Assembly: GCA_963724495.1 (NCBI GenBank)
Contig: CAVRUZ010000006.1
Location: 62,001-126,000 of the forward strand
Direction: 5' to 3'
DNA from: CAVRUZ01 sp963724495
GTDB taxonomy: Bacteria; Actinomycetota; Actinomycetes; Propionibacteriales; DAIQRJ01
Length of the DNA: 64,000 bases
The position numbers were made by a program, and so were the translations under genes. Positions 1 to 9,108 of this stretch are shown here, piece after piece. The notes beneath the pieces were generated by a model. That model had not been told where the DNA came from and ran no database searches. It was given only the letters and a program-made list of their open reading frames with translations. Positions within the stretch are counted from its first letter, which is position 1. The number at the start of each line of letters is the position of its first letter.

Positions 1-834
1 ACTCCGGTGACTCTCGGGCAGGAGTTCGGCGGCTACGCCGCCCAGGTGTTCTACGGCATCGACCGGCTCGATGGCGTACTCCCACGCGTCGGCGAGCTGC
101 CGCTGGGAGGCACGGCCGTCGGCACCGGCATCAATGCGCCTGCGGGCTTGGCAGGCGAGGTCATCCGCCGGCTGGCCGACGACCTTCAGTTGCCGTTGTC
201 GGAGGCGCCCAACCACTTCGAGGCGCAGAGCGCGCGTGACTCGCTCGTGGAGTTGTCGGGGGTCCTTCGCACGATCGCCGTCGGCCTCACCAAGATCGCG
301 AACGACATCCGCTGGATGGGCTCCGGGCCGACCGCCGGGCTGGCGGAGATCCGGCTGCCCGACCTGCAGCCGGGCTCGTCGATCATGCCGGGAAAGGTCA
401 ACCCGGTCCTGTGCGAGGCCGTCCTGCAGGTGTGCGCGCAGGTGGTGGGAAATGACACGGCGGTGGCGTGGGGCGGTGCAGCGGGCACGTTCGAGCTCAA
501 CGTGATGCTCCCGGTCATCGCCCGCAACCTGCTCGAGTCCATCCGCTTACTGGCAAGCGTTTCCCGCCTGTTCGCGGAGCGCTGCATCGACGGCATCACG
601 GCCGACGAGGAGCGCACCCGCGCGTTCGCCGAGTCGAGTCCGTCGATCGTCACCCCGCTCAACCACTACGTCGGCTACGACGAGGCGGCCAAGATCGCCA
701 AGCAGGCACTCGCCGAGCACAAGACCATCCGCGAAGTGGTGATCGAGCGTGGCCATGTCGCGTCGGGTGCGATCACCGAGGCCGACCTCGACCGCGTCCT
801 CGACGTGCTCGCGATGACCCGTCCGCCGGAGTGA
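1..834 (+). CDS. fumC: Class II fumarate hydratase, C-terminal part (5' end outside window)
   Basis: The reading frame is open from the first base and ends at 834, so only the C-terminal ~277 residues are present. The fumarase/aspartase superfamily signature GSSIMPGKVNP is seen at about residues 125–135, and the start of the fragment (TPVTLGQEFGGYAAQV) matches the region that leads into the central helical bundle. The late segment NHYVGYDEAAKIAKQA and the C-terminal small domain are typical of fumarase C rather than argininosuccinate or adenylosuccinate lyase; aspartate ammonia-lyase is the main alternative. It would interconvert fumarate and L-malate in the TCA cycle in the cytoplasm. The frame looks intact throughout. 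Confidence 0.9.
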   Translation, partial: TPVTLGQEFGGYAAQVFYGIDRLDGVLPRVGELPLGGTAVGTGINAPAGLAGEVIRRLADDLQLPLSEAPNHFEAQSARDSLVELSGVLRTIAVGLTKIANDIRWMGSGPTAGLAEIRLPDLQPGSSIMPGKVNPVLCEAVLQVCAQVVGNDTAVAWGGAAGTFELNVMLPVIARNLLESIRLLASVSRLFAERCIDGITADEERTRAFAESSPSIVTPLNHYVGYDEAAKIAKQALAEHKTIREVVIERGHVASGAITEADLDRVLDVLAMTRPPE

Positions 835-858
835 TCCAGCTGCCGGAGCAGCGTCTTG

Positions 859-1338
859 TCAGTGGTAGGCGTGTGTCACCGCATGGCCTCGTCCACGGGC
901 GATCAGCGCGCGATTGACCGGGACCGTCACGACGAAGGCGACCGCCAGTGACACAGCGAGCGTGGCCCAGAACAACGCGCTGGTGACTCCAGAGTCCATC
1001 GCGCCGGGGACCGCCAGGATCACTGCGTTGTCGACGAGTTCCATGACGGCGATCGAGACCGTGTCCGCGGCCAGAGCCACGCCCAGCGCCCGCCGGAACG
1101 ACAGTCCCGACCGGAGCACCGACCACATCGTGAAGGCGTAGCCGAAGACGAAGGCGAGCGCGATCGCCAGCAGCACGGTCGCAAGGTTGTGCCAGCCCAA
1201 CGCCGTACCGATCACGACGCCGAGGACCTCGCCGATCGCGCAGCCGGCCAGGCAGTGCCACGTGGCGTCGATGGCCTGGCGGGTGAGGGAGCGCTCCCGT
1301 GCGTGGCCGCTGTGTTCGTGATCCACGGTCGAGACCAT
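859..1338 (-). CDS. DUF4396 domain integral membrane protein
   Basis: About 159 residues with four hydrophobic segments (GEVLGVVIGTALGW, ATVLLAIALAFVFGYAF, LGVALAADTVSIAVMEL, FWATLAVSLAVAFVV) and the pattern ATWHCLAGCAIGEVLG that is characteristic of DUF4396 proteins, with conserved His and Cys. A His-rich N-terminus (VDHEHSGH) precedes the first membrane segment. The family has no proven function but is often found beside copper or other metal-efflux genes. I chose the ATG at 1338, because the upstream ATG at 1380 lies inside an intergenic repeat. A GTG at 1326 is also possible. A palindrome of the CsoR-operator type overlaps the start, which fits metal-responsive control. Confidence 0.75.
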   Translation of the reverse strand: MVSTVDHEHSGHARERSLTRQAIDATWHCLAGCAIGEVLGVVIGTALGWHNLATVLLAIALAFVFGYAFTMWSVLRSGLSFRRALGVALAADTVSIAVMELVDNAVILAVPGAMDSGVTSALFWATLAVSLAVAFVVTVPVNRALIARGRGHAVTHAYH

Positions 1339-1351
1339 ACCCCCAGGGGTA
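1338..1351. promoter_or_regulatory. CsoR-like palindromic operator at DUF4396 start
   Basis: The 14-bp sequence TACCCCCAGGGGTA is a perfect inverted repeat (6-bp arms, 2-bp centre). C-tract/G-tract palindromes of this form are the known targets of copper-sensing CsoR and related DUF156 repressors in actinobacteria. It overlaps the putative start codon of the DUF4396 gene, so a bound repressor would block transcription directly. No csoR gene is in the window, so the regulator identity is inferred. Confidence 0.45.
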
Positions 1352-1374
1352 ATCCGGGCCGAATGTTCGGCCGG

Positions 1375-1449
1375 AAACATGCAGTCAACCCCTCGCAGCG
1401 CACCGTTTGTGGCGGTTCGGACATCTTTGCGGCGTGGCCGTGCCTGTTT
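1375..1449. repeat. 75-bp intergenic repeat, copy A
   Basis: Begins AAACATGCAG and ends TGCCTGTTT, so the ends are an inverted repeat with one mismatch. It lies between the DUF4396 gene and the end of the cyclase gene. Three further copies with the same ends and the same 74–75 bp span occur at 7000, 31614 and 51240. The right half resembles copy D (ATCT…TGCGGC…TGCCTGTTT). No coding potential of its own. Confidence 0.7.
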
Positions 1450-1467
1450 GGTGCGCGAGTGCCGGGC

Positions 1468-4400
1468 TCAGCTGGCAGAGAGCCGTTCGCCCGCCGCCAC
1501 CAGCTCGGCGTTCACCGGAACGGCGAGGAAGCCGGCCCGCATCTGGTCGTCGCCGATGGCGTCGGCCGACTCGATCAGATATCGGCGGGCATCGGCCAGG
1601 ACGAGATCGGCGGCGGGGTCGCCGGCCTTCGCCAAGACCTGCCAACAGGTCCTCAGCAGCGCGCCCGGGCGGTCGGCACCGGCCAGCAGCGCCCGATCCA
1701 GTTGTTCGCGAGCTTCGACCACCAGCGCGACGGCAGCCGGCGCATCCCCGTTCGCGAGGGCCACACCGGCCAGGCCAACCCGGGCCTCGAGCAACAGGGG
1801 TGGCACCTCGACCTCGGTGAACAGTTCGACCGCCGTCGTGAACGCGCCCTCGGCAGCCTTGACGTCGCCAGTGCGCGCGGCCGCGTAGCCCAGGGCGAGG
1901 TGCGCATGCCCGCGGTCGAGCGGCGACGACACCCGTTCGCCGGCCAGAACCGCCTCGCGTGCCTGCGCCAGTGCCTCGTCCGGGCGCTCGCGCTCGACCT
2001 CGAGCAGTGACAGCCAACTGAGAGCGCTGGTCTCGGCGCCGGCCACGCCGATGTCACGGGCCATCGCCACGGCCTCGACCAGCAGCTCCTCGGCTTCCTC
2101 CCACCGGCCCACCGCTGTGTCGATGATCGCGAGCACGATCAGGTTCACCGCGATGCCCTCGCGGTCGCCGATCTCCCTGGTCACGTCCACGGCCGCCCTG
2201 GCCCACTTCTCCCCCTGCGCGAGCTCCGCCTGCCGAGAGGCGATCGAGGCGAGGTTGCCGAGGATCACGGCCTCCCGGTAGCGGTGTCCCGACCGGCGGA
2301 AGAGCGGGAGCACCTGCTCGAAGCCGACCTTCGCTTCGTCGAGTCGCCCCAGATTGAACTGCGTGGTCGCGGTGGCCGCGAGCGCCATCCCTTCCGACTC
2401 GATGTCTCCCTCGGCGGCGTACACCTGTCGTGCCTGCTCGGCGAGGTCGAGTGCGTCCCGGAAGTGACCTTCGTTGTTGGCCAGCATCGACAGGTACCGC
2501 AGCGATTCACCGATGATCGTGGCCCGTTGGAGCCGGCGGCCGAGCTCGAGACTCGTCTGCAGACTCGCTCGCGCGGGGTCGGCCCGATCGCGCCACGTCT
2601 CCGATTTCCCCAGCCACAGCTGGGCCGCGGCAGTCTCCTCCAGCAGATCCGCCGCTTCGGCAGCCGCCACGGCCTTCTCGGCGAAGGCACTCGACTCGCT
2701 GTAGTTGCTGGCGGCGAAGGTGACCCTCGCCCGCCCCAGGAGTACGTGGATCCGAAGCCGTTCGTCCTCGAGCCGCTCCGCGAGAGCGTCCATCTCGTCG
2801 AGGTCGCGGACCTGTCCGGCCCGGTCGCCAGTGCGGTCGAGCACCGACTCCCGGACGGCCAGCAGGTCGAAGCGCAGCGCCGGTGCGTCTGTGCCGGCGA
2901 CCGCGAGGCCGCGGCTCAACAGCTGAGTCGCCTCCGCCAGTGCAAAGACGGAGACCGCACCGCGAGCCGCCCGCAGGTACCACCCGGCCGCCTCGGGCGC
3001 GCCCGCCCGGTCGTAGTGCTCGGCGATCAGCGTGGCGAACTCCTGCTCGCGACCGGAGCGGGCGCTGATCTCGGCCAGCCACGACGCCGCCCGCACGTGG
3101 AAGCGCTGCCGGTGTGCCCGGAGGACGCCGTCATAGGCGACATCGCGAAGCAACGCGTGCTTGAACAGGAACTCGCGGGCCGACTCGAAGGCGGAGATCT
3201 CGCGCTCGTACACGAGGTCGCGGCCCCGGAGCCCGTCGAGGACATCGGCCATGTCCGCAGCTGCAACGACGCCGGAGTCTGCCGCGGACCCGCCGCCCAG
3301 GTGGGCCACCGCGTCGTCCCAGAACACCCGGCCGACCACCGAGGCCCGCTGCAGCAGGCTCCGCTCGGCGGTGCTGAGGGCGTCAAGCCTGGCTTGAAGA
3401 ACACCGCGCAACGTGGACGGCACCACGACCGACTCGACGAGCTCACCCACGATCCGCCACGAGGACTCGCCCTTGACGATGACGCCGGCGTCGATCAGCC
3501 AGGTCACGAGTTCCTCGATGTAGAAGGGATTTCCCTCCGACGTCGCGATGATCAGGTCGACGAGCTCCGCGGGCGGGTCTTCGACGTGGCGCAGAATCTC
3601 CTGCAGCAGAAGGCGACTCTGCCGCCGCGACAACGGACCGATCGCTACGCGGACGTGATGCTCCAGGCCTTCCGACCAACGCGGACGGGTCTCGAACAGG
3701 GTCGGCCGGGTCGTGGCCACCACCAGCATCTGCGCGGTCCGCAGGTCGCCGTCGGCCGCATCGAGGAAGCGGAGCGAGCCGTCGTCGGCCCAATGCAGGT
3801 CCTCGAGCAACAGGACCACGGGCGACGACTGGCTGAGCCGGTGGAAGTAGCCGGCGAGGGCGTGCGTCGCGTCGTCGCGGAGAACTTTGGGGTCGGTCGG
3901 AAGGGTCACCGATGGCGCGCCGATGTCGAACCCGAGCCACGCTGCCACCAACTCCGCATTGGGTCCGGCCTCCGCGTCGTCGAACGCAGCACCGAACCCC
4001 TCCTCGAACTTCGACCGCACCACCGGCGGCGGATCGGTCTCGGAGATCGCGAACCTCGAGCCCACCACATCCCGCAGCAGGGCGTTGGGGTGGTTCTTCC
4101 CGGCAGGAGACGCCCGGCCCCTGAACCAGAACACGGGTTCCGGCCGATCCGCTAGCCAGGACTCGAAATCGGCCAGCAGCCGCGACTTGCCGACCCCGGC
4201 GTCTCCGACCAACGTGACGACGCGCCACCGCTGCTCCTCGACCACGTCGAAGAGCCACTCCGACAGCGTCTGCAACTCGATCTCACGGCCGATGGTCGGC
4301 GTCTGCACGCCCTCCACACCGCCGGCGGGATCGAACTGGAAGCCGTGCGGACGTTCCGACACCAACAGGTAGGAGTCGACCGGATCGGCAATGCCCTTGA

Positions 4401-5085
4401 GCTGCAGGGGATCCCGGCGCTCGACGTTGAATCGGCCGCGCAGCTGACGGCAGGTGTCGACCGAGATCAGCACACCGTTCGTTGGTGCAGCGCCCTGCAA
4501 TCTGCTGGCCCGGTTGACTGTCTGGCCCACCGCTACGAACTCATGGCCCGCGTGCTCGCCGAGCGTGCTCACGACGACATCGCCGGTGTCGAGTCCGACG
4601 CGCATGGCAACGGTGATCCCGTAGCGCTCCTGCAGGTCGGAGTTGAGATCGGCCAGGTCGGCGACCATCGCCAGCGCGGCACGCGCAGCCCGTTGCGCGT
4701 CGTCCTCCCAGGACTGGTTCAGCCCGAAGACGGCCATCACCGCGTCGCCGATGAACTTCTCGACCACTCCGCCGTGGGTGTCGATCACCTTCTGCCACCG
4801 GGCGAAGTAGGTGGAGACCACGTCGCGGGTGTCCTCGGCGTCCAATCTCCCCGACAGCACCGTGAAGTCGACCAGGTCGGAGAACAGGACCGTGACCAGC
4901 TTGCGCTGTTCGACACCGTGCTGGCCGACCAACGCCGCGCGGCGCTGCAGCAACGGAGCCAACGCGGTCGCTACGACGTCGTCACCGAGCACGCTGCGCT
5001 GGCCCTCGAGGGCCGCGATCGCGCGCTCCACGGCGGCAAGGTCGTCGGTGTCCGACGACGCGGCGGTGTCGCCCTCGGTGGTCAC
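1468..5085 (-). CDS. Class III adenylate/guanylate cyclase–AAA ATPase–TPR protein
   Basis: A 1205-residue multidomain protein with a GTG start. A short N-terminal coiled region is followed by a class III nucleotide cyclase domain (about residues 60–240) with FSDLVDFT (metal-binding Asp), GDAVMAVFG and VNRASRLQ (the Asn–Arg transition-state pair). Next comes a STAND/AAA ATPase domain with the Walker A motif GDAGVGKS (about 300) and a Walker B-like VVLLLEDLHWADD. The C-terminal half is built of TPR-like helical repeats (for example ATTQFNLGRLDEAKVGFEQ). Such proteins are common in actinobacteria and are thought to make cAMP in response to signals bound by the ATPase/TPR part; the signal is unknown. 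It stands alone between convergent or unrelated neighbours. No frame break is seen over 3.6 kb. Confidence 0.88.
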   Translation of the reverse strand: MTTEGDTAASSDTDDLAAVERAIAALEGQRSVLGDDVVATALAPLLQRRAALVGQHGVEQRKLVTVLFSDLVDFTVLSGRLDAEDTRDVVSTYFARWQKVIDTHGGVVEKFIGDAVMAVFGLNQSWEDDAQRAARAALAMVADLADLNSDLQERYGITVAMRVGLDTGDVVVSTLGEHAGHEFVAVGQTVNRASRLQGAAPTNGVLISVDTCRQLRGRFNVERRDPLQLKGIADPVDSYLLVSERPHGFQFDPAGGVEGVQTPTIGREIELQTLSEWLFDVVEEQRWRVVTLVGDAGVGKSRLLADFESWLADRPEPVFWFRGRASPAGKNHPNALLRDVVGSRFAISETDPPPVVRSKFEEGFGAAFDDAEAGPNAELVAAWLGFDIGAPSVTLPTDPKVLRDDATHALAGYFHRLSQSSPVVLLLEDLHWADDGSLRFLDAADGDLRTAQMLVVATTRPTLFETRPRWSEGLEHHVRVAIGPLSRRQSRLLLQEILRHVEDPPAELVDLIIATSEGNPFYIEELVTWLIDAGVIVKGESSWRIVGELVESVVVPSTLRGVLQARLDALSTAERSLLQRASVVGRVFWDDAVAHLGGGSAADSGVVAAADMADVLDGLRGRDLVYEREISAFESAREFLFKHALLRDVAYDGVLRAHRQRFHVRAASWLAEISARSGREQEFATLIAEHYDRAGAPEAAGWYLRAARGAVSVFALAEATQLLSRGLAVAGTDAPALRFDLLAVRESVLDRTGDRAGQVRDLDEMDALAERLEDERLRIHVLLGRARVTFAASNYSESSAFAEKAVAAAEAADLLEETAAAQLWLGKSETWRDRADPARASLQTSLELGRRLQRATIIGESLRYLSMLANNEGHFRDALDLAEQARQVYAAEGDIESEGMALAATATTQFNLGRLDEAKVGFEQVLPLFRRSGHRYREAVILGNLASIASRQAELAQGEKWARAAVDVTREIGDREGIAVNLIVLAIIDTAVGRWEEAEELLVEAVAMARDIGVAGAETSALSWLSLLEVERERPDEALAQAREAVLAGERVSSPLDRGHAHLALGYAAARTGDVKAAEGAFTTAVELFTEVEVPPLLLEARVGLAGVALANGDAPAAVALVVEAREQLDRALLAGADRPGALLRTCWQVLAKAGDPAADLVLADARRYLIESADAIGDDQMRAGFLAVPVNAELVAAGERLSAS

Positions 5086-5206
5086 GCGCGCAGGCTAACC
5101 GGCGGCCAACCATGTCGAATCCGCCCCTTCCCGTTCGACGCATGGGTAGGCAAGGGTTGGATCGGTCAATGGGACCGTCCCGGGCGACGCGAAGGAGCGA
5201 AAAGCG

Positions 5207-5620
5207 ATGAAGGTTTTGGTTTTGGGCAAGGCGACGGAGCGGTCCGAGTCCGGGGAGCTGGGCTCGCCCGAGGAGTTCGCGGCGATGGACCGGTACTTCC
5301 AGCAGCTCAACGAGGCCGGCATCGTGCTCGCCGCCGACGGGCTCCAGCCGTCGAGCAAGGCAAAGCGGGTCGACGTCTCTGCCGATGGCGACGCCCGAGT
5401 GATCGACGGCCCGTTCGCCGAAACGAAGGAACTGGTCGCCGGCTATTCGATCTGGGAGGTCTCGTCCATGGACGAAGCGGTCGAGTGGGCCAGGCGGTCA
5501 CCCGTCGAGGGCGTGGTCGAGCTCCGCAAGATCCTCGACGCTGACGATTTCGGCGATGCCTTCGCGGCCGAGATCGCGACAGCCGAGGAGCGCGCCCGAG
5601 CAGAACAGGCCGCCGGGTAG
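5207..5620 (+). CDS. YCII-related (DGPF) domain protein
   Basis: A 137-residue alpha/beta-barrel protein of the YciI/DGPF family, recognised by the motif DGPFAETKE at about residues 69–77. The ATG is preceded by an AGGAG-type ribosome site (gaaggagcgaaaagcg). It is followed after two bases by a sigma-factor gene. That pairing of one or more DGPF genes with an ECF42 sigma factor is a known actinobacterial arrangement, and the DGPF protein is thought to be part of the same stress or signalling unit. Its enzymatic activity, if any, is not established. Confidence 0.85.
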   Translation: MKVLVLGKATERSESGELGSPEEFAAMDRYFQQLNEAGIVLAADGLQPSSKAKRVDVSADGDARVIDGPFAETKELVAGYSIWEVSSMDEAVEWARRSPVEGVVELRKILDADDFGDAFAAEIATAEERARAEQAAG

Positions 5621-5622
5621 CG

Positions 5623-6864
5623 GTGACCTCCCCGACCCAGCAGGCGATCGACGCGGTCTGGCGGATCGAGTCCGCCAGGCTGGTCGCCGGGCTGGCACGC
5701 GTCGTTCACGATCTCGGATTAGCCGAAGACCTCGCGCAGGACGCACTCGTCGCGGCGCTCGAACAGTGGCCCGAGTCGGGTGTGCCGGACAACCCCGGCG
5801 CCTGGCTGATGGCCGTGGCCCGCCGCCGTGGCGTCGACACGATCCGCCGGGCGGTGACACTGCGGCGCAAGGTCGAACTGCTCGGTCATGAGCTCAGGGA
5901 TCACGAGACCCCGATGGACGAGATCGAGTTCGACCTCCACGTCGAGGACGACGTGCTTCGACTGATGTTCACCGCCTGCCACCCGGTGCTGTCGGTCGAC
6001 GCTCGCGTTGCCCTCACCCTGAAGACGGTCGCCGGGCTTTCGACCGACGAGATCGCACGGGCGTTCGTGGTGCAGACCACCACGATGGCGGCCAGGATCA
6101 CCCGGGCGAAGAAGGCGCTCACCGAGGCAGGGGTGCCCTTCGAGGTCCCCGTCGGCAGGGACCTCGCGGACAGGTTGAGTTCCGTGCTCGAGGCCGTCTA
6201 CCTGGTCTTCAACGAGGGCTACACGGCCACGGCCGGCGCGCGGTGGGCACGCGCCGAACTGTGCCAGGAGGCGATGCGGCTCGGCCGCATGCTCGCTGCA
6301 CTGGCGGCCGGCGAGTCCGAGACGCATGCCCTGGTGGCGTTGATGGAGCTCCAGGCGTCCCGACTCCGCGCCCGCACCGGGCCCGCCGGCGAGATCGTCA
6401 CGCTCGACAAGCAAGACCGAGCTCACTGGGACCGGTTGCTGATCACCCACGGTCTTGCCGCGCTGGATCGGGCCGAGAAGATCGGCGGCACCGGCTCGTA
6501 TGCGATCCAGGCGACGATCGCTGCCTGCCACGCCAGAGCAGCGCGCGCTGAGGACACCGACTGGGTGCGCATCGCCTCGCTCTATGGCGACCTCGTCGCG
6601 TTGACCCGCTCGCCGATCGTCGAGCTGAACCGCGCAGTTGCCGTTTCGATGGCCGAGGGACCGGCCGCCGGACTCGCTGTGACCGACTCCCTGCTCGACG
6701 TTTCGGCGCTGTCCAACTACCACCTGCTGCCGAGCGTGCGCGGCGACCTGCTGGTCAAGCTCGGCCGGCCCGCTGCAGCGCGAGCCGAGTTCGAGCGGGC
6801 CGCCGGGCTCACCTCGAACCAGGCCGAACGCGCACATCTGCTCACGAGGGCGGGCAACTGCTGA
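5623..6864 (+). CDS. ECF42-type RNA polymerase sigma factor with long C-terminal extension
   Basis: 413 residues, GTG start two bases after the YciI-type stop codon. Residues 1–170 carry sigma region 2 (ARVVHDLGLAEDLAQDALVAALEQWP, GAWLMAVARRRGVD) and region 4 (ALTLKTVAGLSTDEIARAFVVQTTTMAARITRAKKAL). The remaining ~230 residues form the helical extension typical of ECF42 (AVYLVFNEGY, IELNRAVAVSMAEGP), which in this group takes the place of a separate anti-sigma factor. The tight coupling to the DGPF gene supports the assignment. No anti-sigma gene is adjacent. Confidence 0.88.
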   Translation: MTSPTQQAIDAVWRIESARLVAGLARVVHDLGLAEDLAQDALVAALEQWPESGVPDNPGAWLMAVARRRGVDTIRRAVTLRRKVELLGHELRDHETPMDEIEFDLHVEDDVLRLMFTACHPVLSVDARVALTLKTVAGLSTDEIARAFVVQTTTMAARITRAKKALTEAGVPFEVPVGRDLADRLSSVLEAVYLVFNEGYTATAGARWARAELCQEAMRLGRMLAALAAGESETHALVALMELQASRLRARTGPAGEIVTLDKQDRAHWDRLLITHGLAALDRAEKIGGTGSYAIQATIAACHARAARAEDTDWVRIASLYGDLVALTRSPIVELNRAVAVSMAEGPAAGLAVTDSLLDVSALSNYHLLPSVRGDLLVKLGRPAAARAEFERAAGLTSNQAERAHLLTRAGNC

Positions 6865-6999
6865 TCGCCCTCGCAGCCGCACGGGTGACCTGTCCCGGAA
6901 CATCACCAGGGCCCGCTAAGTCGTGAGCGTGGAGCAGTTCGTAGGTAATCGCGCCCCACTGCTCGGGCCAGCGGCCGCGGATCGGGTGTGTGGCGCGTG

Positions 7000-7074
7000 A
7001 AACATGCACGGCCAGTGTCCGCGCGCCCGGTTTGGCACTGTTGGCCCCGCAATGGGCGGTAGGCCTGCATGTTT
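7000..7074. repeat. 75-bp intergenic repeat, copy B
   Basis: Begins AAACATGCA and ends TGCATGTTT, a perfect 9-bp terminal inverted repeat spanning 75 bp, followed by GGTGCG as in copy A. It lies between the convergent sigma-factor gene and ssrA. Confidence 0.7.
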
Positions 7075-7107
7075 GGTGCGAGCGCGGTCGCGAGCGCGAG
7101 AAACAGC

Positions 7108-7143
7108 AACAGGGCCGCTCCCCTTGCGGGAAGCGGCCCTGTT
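7108..7143 (-). terminator. Intrinsic terminator of ssrA
   Basis: A perfect 12-bp inverted repeat (AACAGGGCCGCT / AGCGGCCCTGTT, 12-nt loop) starts 5 nt after the tmRNA 3' end on the minus strand and is followed by a T-containing stretch (gctgtttct). It is a strong stem that fits a factor-independent terminator for tmRNA and may also stop convergent transcription from the sigma gene. Confidence 0.75.
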
Positions 7144-7147
7144 CCTC

Positions 7148-7515
7148 GGTGGAGGTGCCGGGAATCGAACCCGGGTCCTACGGTGCAGACTGAGACATTC
7201 TCCGGGCGCAGCCTGATGCGCGTTCTACTCGGCTCCAGCACTTGATCAGGCACATCGCTGACGAGCCCAGCCACTGTTTGGTTTTCCCGCCGACCCCGTG
7301 GCCGAGTCGGCGGGTAGAGCCTCCTTGCTGAGATCAGGATCCGGGCCGGAGGCACTCCCGGGCTGACCCTCCGATCGCTACTTACGCAGCGAGAGCGAAG
7401 TCAGTGCGCTGTGAATTGGCACTTATTTTTTTCCAGGGAGCGTTATCGAGATAACCCTGGCTCCTCGGCCCGCTTCTCCTCAGACGTACAGCCTTAGTCG
7501 AAACCAATCACCCCC
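7148..7515 (-). ncRNA. ssrA: Transfer-messenger RNA (tmRNA)
   Basis: The 5' end reads GGGGGTGATTGGTTTCGACT and pairs over 7 bp with the 3' CACCTCC, forming the tRNA-like acceptor stem. The T arm GGTTCGATTCC is at 7161–7173. Discriminator A and CC are encoded but the last A of CCA is not. The tag reading frame is at 7420–7382 and gives ANSQRTDFALAA followed by TAA, with the usual ALAA proteolysis signal. tmRNA with SmpB rescues stalled ribosomes and tags the nascent chain for degradation. smpB lies about 0.9 kb upstream on the same strand. Confidence 0.97.
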
Positions 7516-7572
7516 GAGGTGGGGTACTGCGGGGCCAAGACTACCGCGACCGGGCCAGGGCGAGCCATCCGC

Positions 7573-8460
7573 TTACGCGAGCTGACGGACCTCGAACTCG
7601 CAGGCCGGATCGGCGATCTGGTCACCCGAGGCGACGAGGGCGATCTCGTTCCGGTCGAGGTCGTGGGTGTTCTGCAGGATCGCGAACACGCTGGAGGCCA
7701 CCTTGGCCAGGGCTGTCGGTGCGTCGTCACCGCGGAGCAGGTGGGCAAGGAAGATCGCAGCGGTCGCGTCACCGGCGCCGTTCACCGAGAGCGGCAGTAG
7801 CGGGGTCTTCACCAGCCAGACGCCCTGGTCGTCGGCCGCGACGAGGCCGACCTCGTCCATGGCGATGCCGTCGACGCGCACGCTGGTGACCAGCACGGTC
7901 GACGGTCCGAGCGCGCGCAGGCCGGCGACCGACTCGAGCAGATCCGCTTCTGTCAGGACCGATTGCCCGGGCACGAGGTACTCGAGCTCGAACTGGTTGG
8001 GGGTGACGATGTCGGCCGCCGGAACGACCGAGCTGCGCATGAACTCGGGGATCCCCTCGCGCACGAAGAAGCCGCGGCCCACGTCGCCCATCACCGGATC
8101 GCAGCAGTAGACCGCCTGCGGGTTGGCAGTCTTGACCCTGGCCACCGTGTCGAGGATGACCTGGCCGACCTCCTCAGCGCCCTGATACCCGGACAGGACC
8201 GCGGAGATGCCGTCGAAGACGTCCAGGTCGCGGACGCCGTCGATCACCGCTGCCACGTCGGCGGCCGGCAGCACCGGTCCCTTCCAGGTCCCGTAGCCCG
8301 TGTGGTTGGAGAAGTGCACCGTGTACACCGGCCAGACATCGACGCCGAGGCGCTGGAGAGGGAACACCGCCGCGGAGTTGCCGGCGTGGCCGTAGGCCAC
8401 CGACGACTGGATCGACAACACCTGCCGTTGCCGCTCACGGGCCGATCCGATCCCGGTCAC
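7573..8460 (-). CDS. pdxY: Pyridoxal kinase (PdxY-type)
   Basis: 295 residues of the ribokinase fold. Seen are the substrate-binding N-terminus (SIQSSVAYGHAGNSAAVFPLQRLG), the central CDPVMGD motif, and the C-terminal VNGAGDATAA, which contains the catalytic Asp of the GAGD signature. It phosphorylates pyridoxal (and related vitamers) with ATP in the B6 salvage pathway. The GTG start overlaps the smpB stop codon (GTGA), so the two are translationally coupled. The frame is intact and the length is normal for the family (about 285–300). Confidence 0.92.
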   Translation of the reverse strand: MTGIGSARERQRQVLSIQSSVAYGHAGNSAAVFPLQRLGVDVWPVYTVHFSNHTGYGTWKGPVLPAADVAAVIDGVRDLDVFDGISAVLSGYQGAEEVGQVILDTVARVKTANPQAVYCCDPVMGDVGRGFFVREGIPEFMRSSVVPAADIVTPNQFELEYLVPGQSVLTEADLLESVAGLRALGPSTVLVTSVRVDGIAMDEVGLVAADDQGVWLVKTPLLPLSVNGAGDATAAIFLAHLLRGDDAPTALAKVASSVFAILQNTHDLDRNEIALVASGDQIADPACEFEVRQLA

Positions 8461-8933
8461 GCGCCGCCCCGGCGGGCACGGGCGACGGCGCGGTCGGCCT
8501 CGCGCTTGCTCTCTCGGGTCGCGATCGCCTGGCGCTTGTCGTACTGCCGCTTGCCCGACGCGATGGCGATCTCGACCTTCGCGTAGCCGTCGGAGAAGTA
8601 CAGCTGCAGCGGAACCACGGTGAACCCGGGGTCACGGGTCTTGGTGGCGATCCGGTCGATCTCGTGGCGATGCAGCAGCAGCTTGCGCTTGCGCCGAGGC
8701 GCGTGGTTGTTCCACGTGCCCTCCGCGTACTCGGAGATGTGCAGGCCGATCAGCCAGACCTCGTCGCCCTCGACCTGGCAGAACGCGTCGGCGAGCGACG
8801 CCCGGGCCATCCGCAGCGACTTCACCTCGGTGCCCGACAGCACCATTCCCGCCTCGAACGTGTCACCGATGTGGTAGTCGTGGCGCGCCTTGCGGTTCTG
8901 CGCGACATTGCGCCGGCCACGCTCCTTCGCCAT
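8457..8933 (-). CDS. smpB: SsrA-binding protein SmpB
   Basis: 158 residues starting MAKERGRRNVAQNRKARHDY. The family core is clear: GMVLSGTEVKSLR, ADAFCQ, HISEY, NHAPRRKRKLLLHRHEI, then a basic C-terminal tail (KREADRAVARARR) that enters the mRNA channel of the ribosome. The ATG at 8933 is preceded by a GGAGGAG ribosome site. SmpB binds the tRNA-like part of tmRNA and is needed for trans-translation. It is located close to ssrA and overlaps pdxY by 4 nt. Confidence 0.97.
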   Translation of the reverse strand: MAKERGRRNVAQNRKARHDYHIGDTFEAGMVLSGTEVKSLRMARASLADAFCQVEGDEVWLIGLHISEYAEGTWNNHAPRRKRKLLLHRHEIDRIATKTRDPGFTVVPLQLYFSDGYAKVEIAIASGKRQYDKRQAIATRESKREADRAVARARRGGA

Positions 8934-9108
8934 CGGGGACTCCTCCTCGTGCACTCGTTCGGCTGGGTTGGCCCCGACGTCCAGGCGGACTCGAGCGGGC
9001 CCGCCATTGTCGCGCATCGGCGTCTGCCGGACCAACGAGATGTGCCGGTCCCGGCAGTACCGAGAGCGACCAGGGGAATCGCGACCGTTCACCCGCTAGC
9101 GTCCGGCC

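Noticed and set aside
2284..4155. 623-codon plus-strand frame opposite the cyclase/AAA gene
   Set aside because: Antisense shadow; the minus-strand gene has complete cyclase and ATPase motifs.
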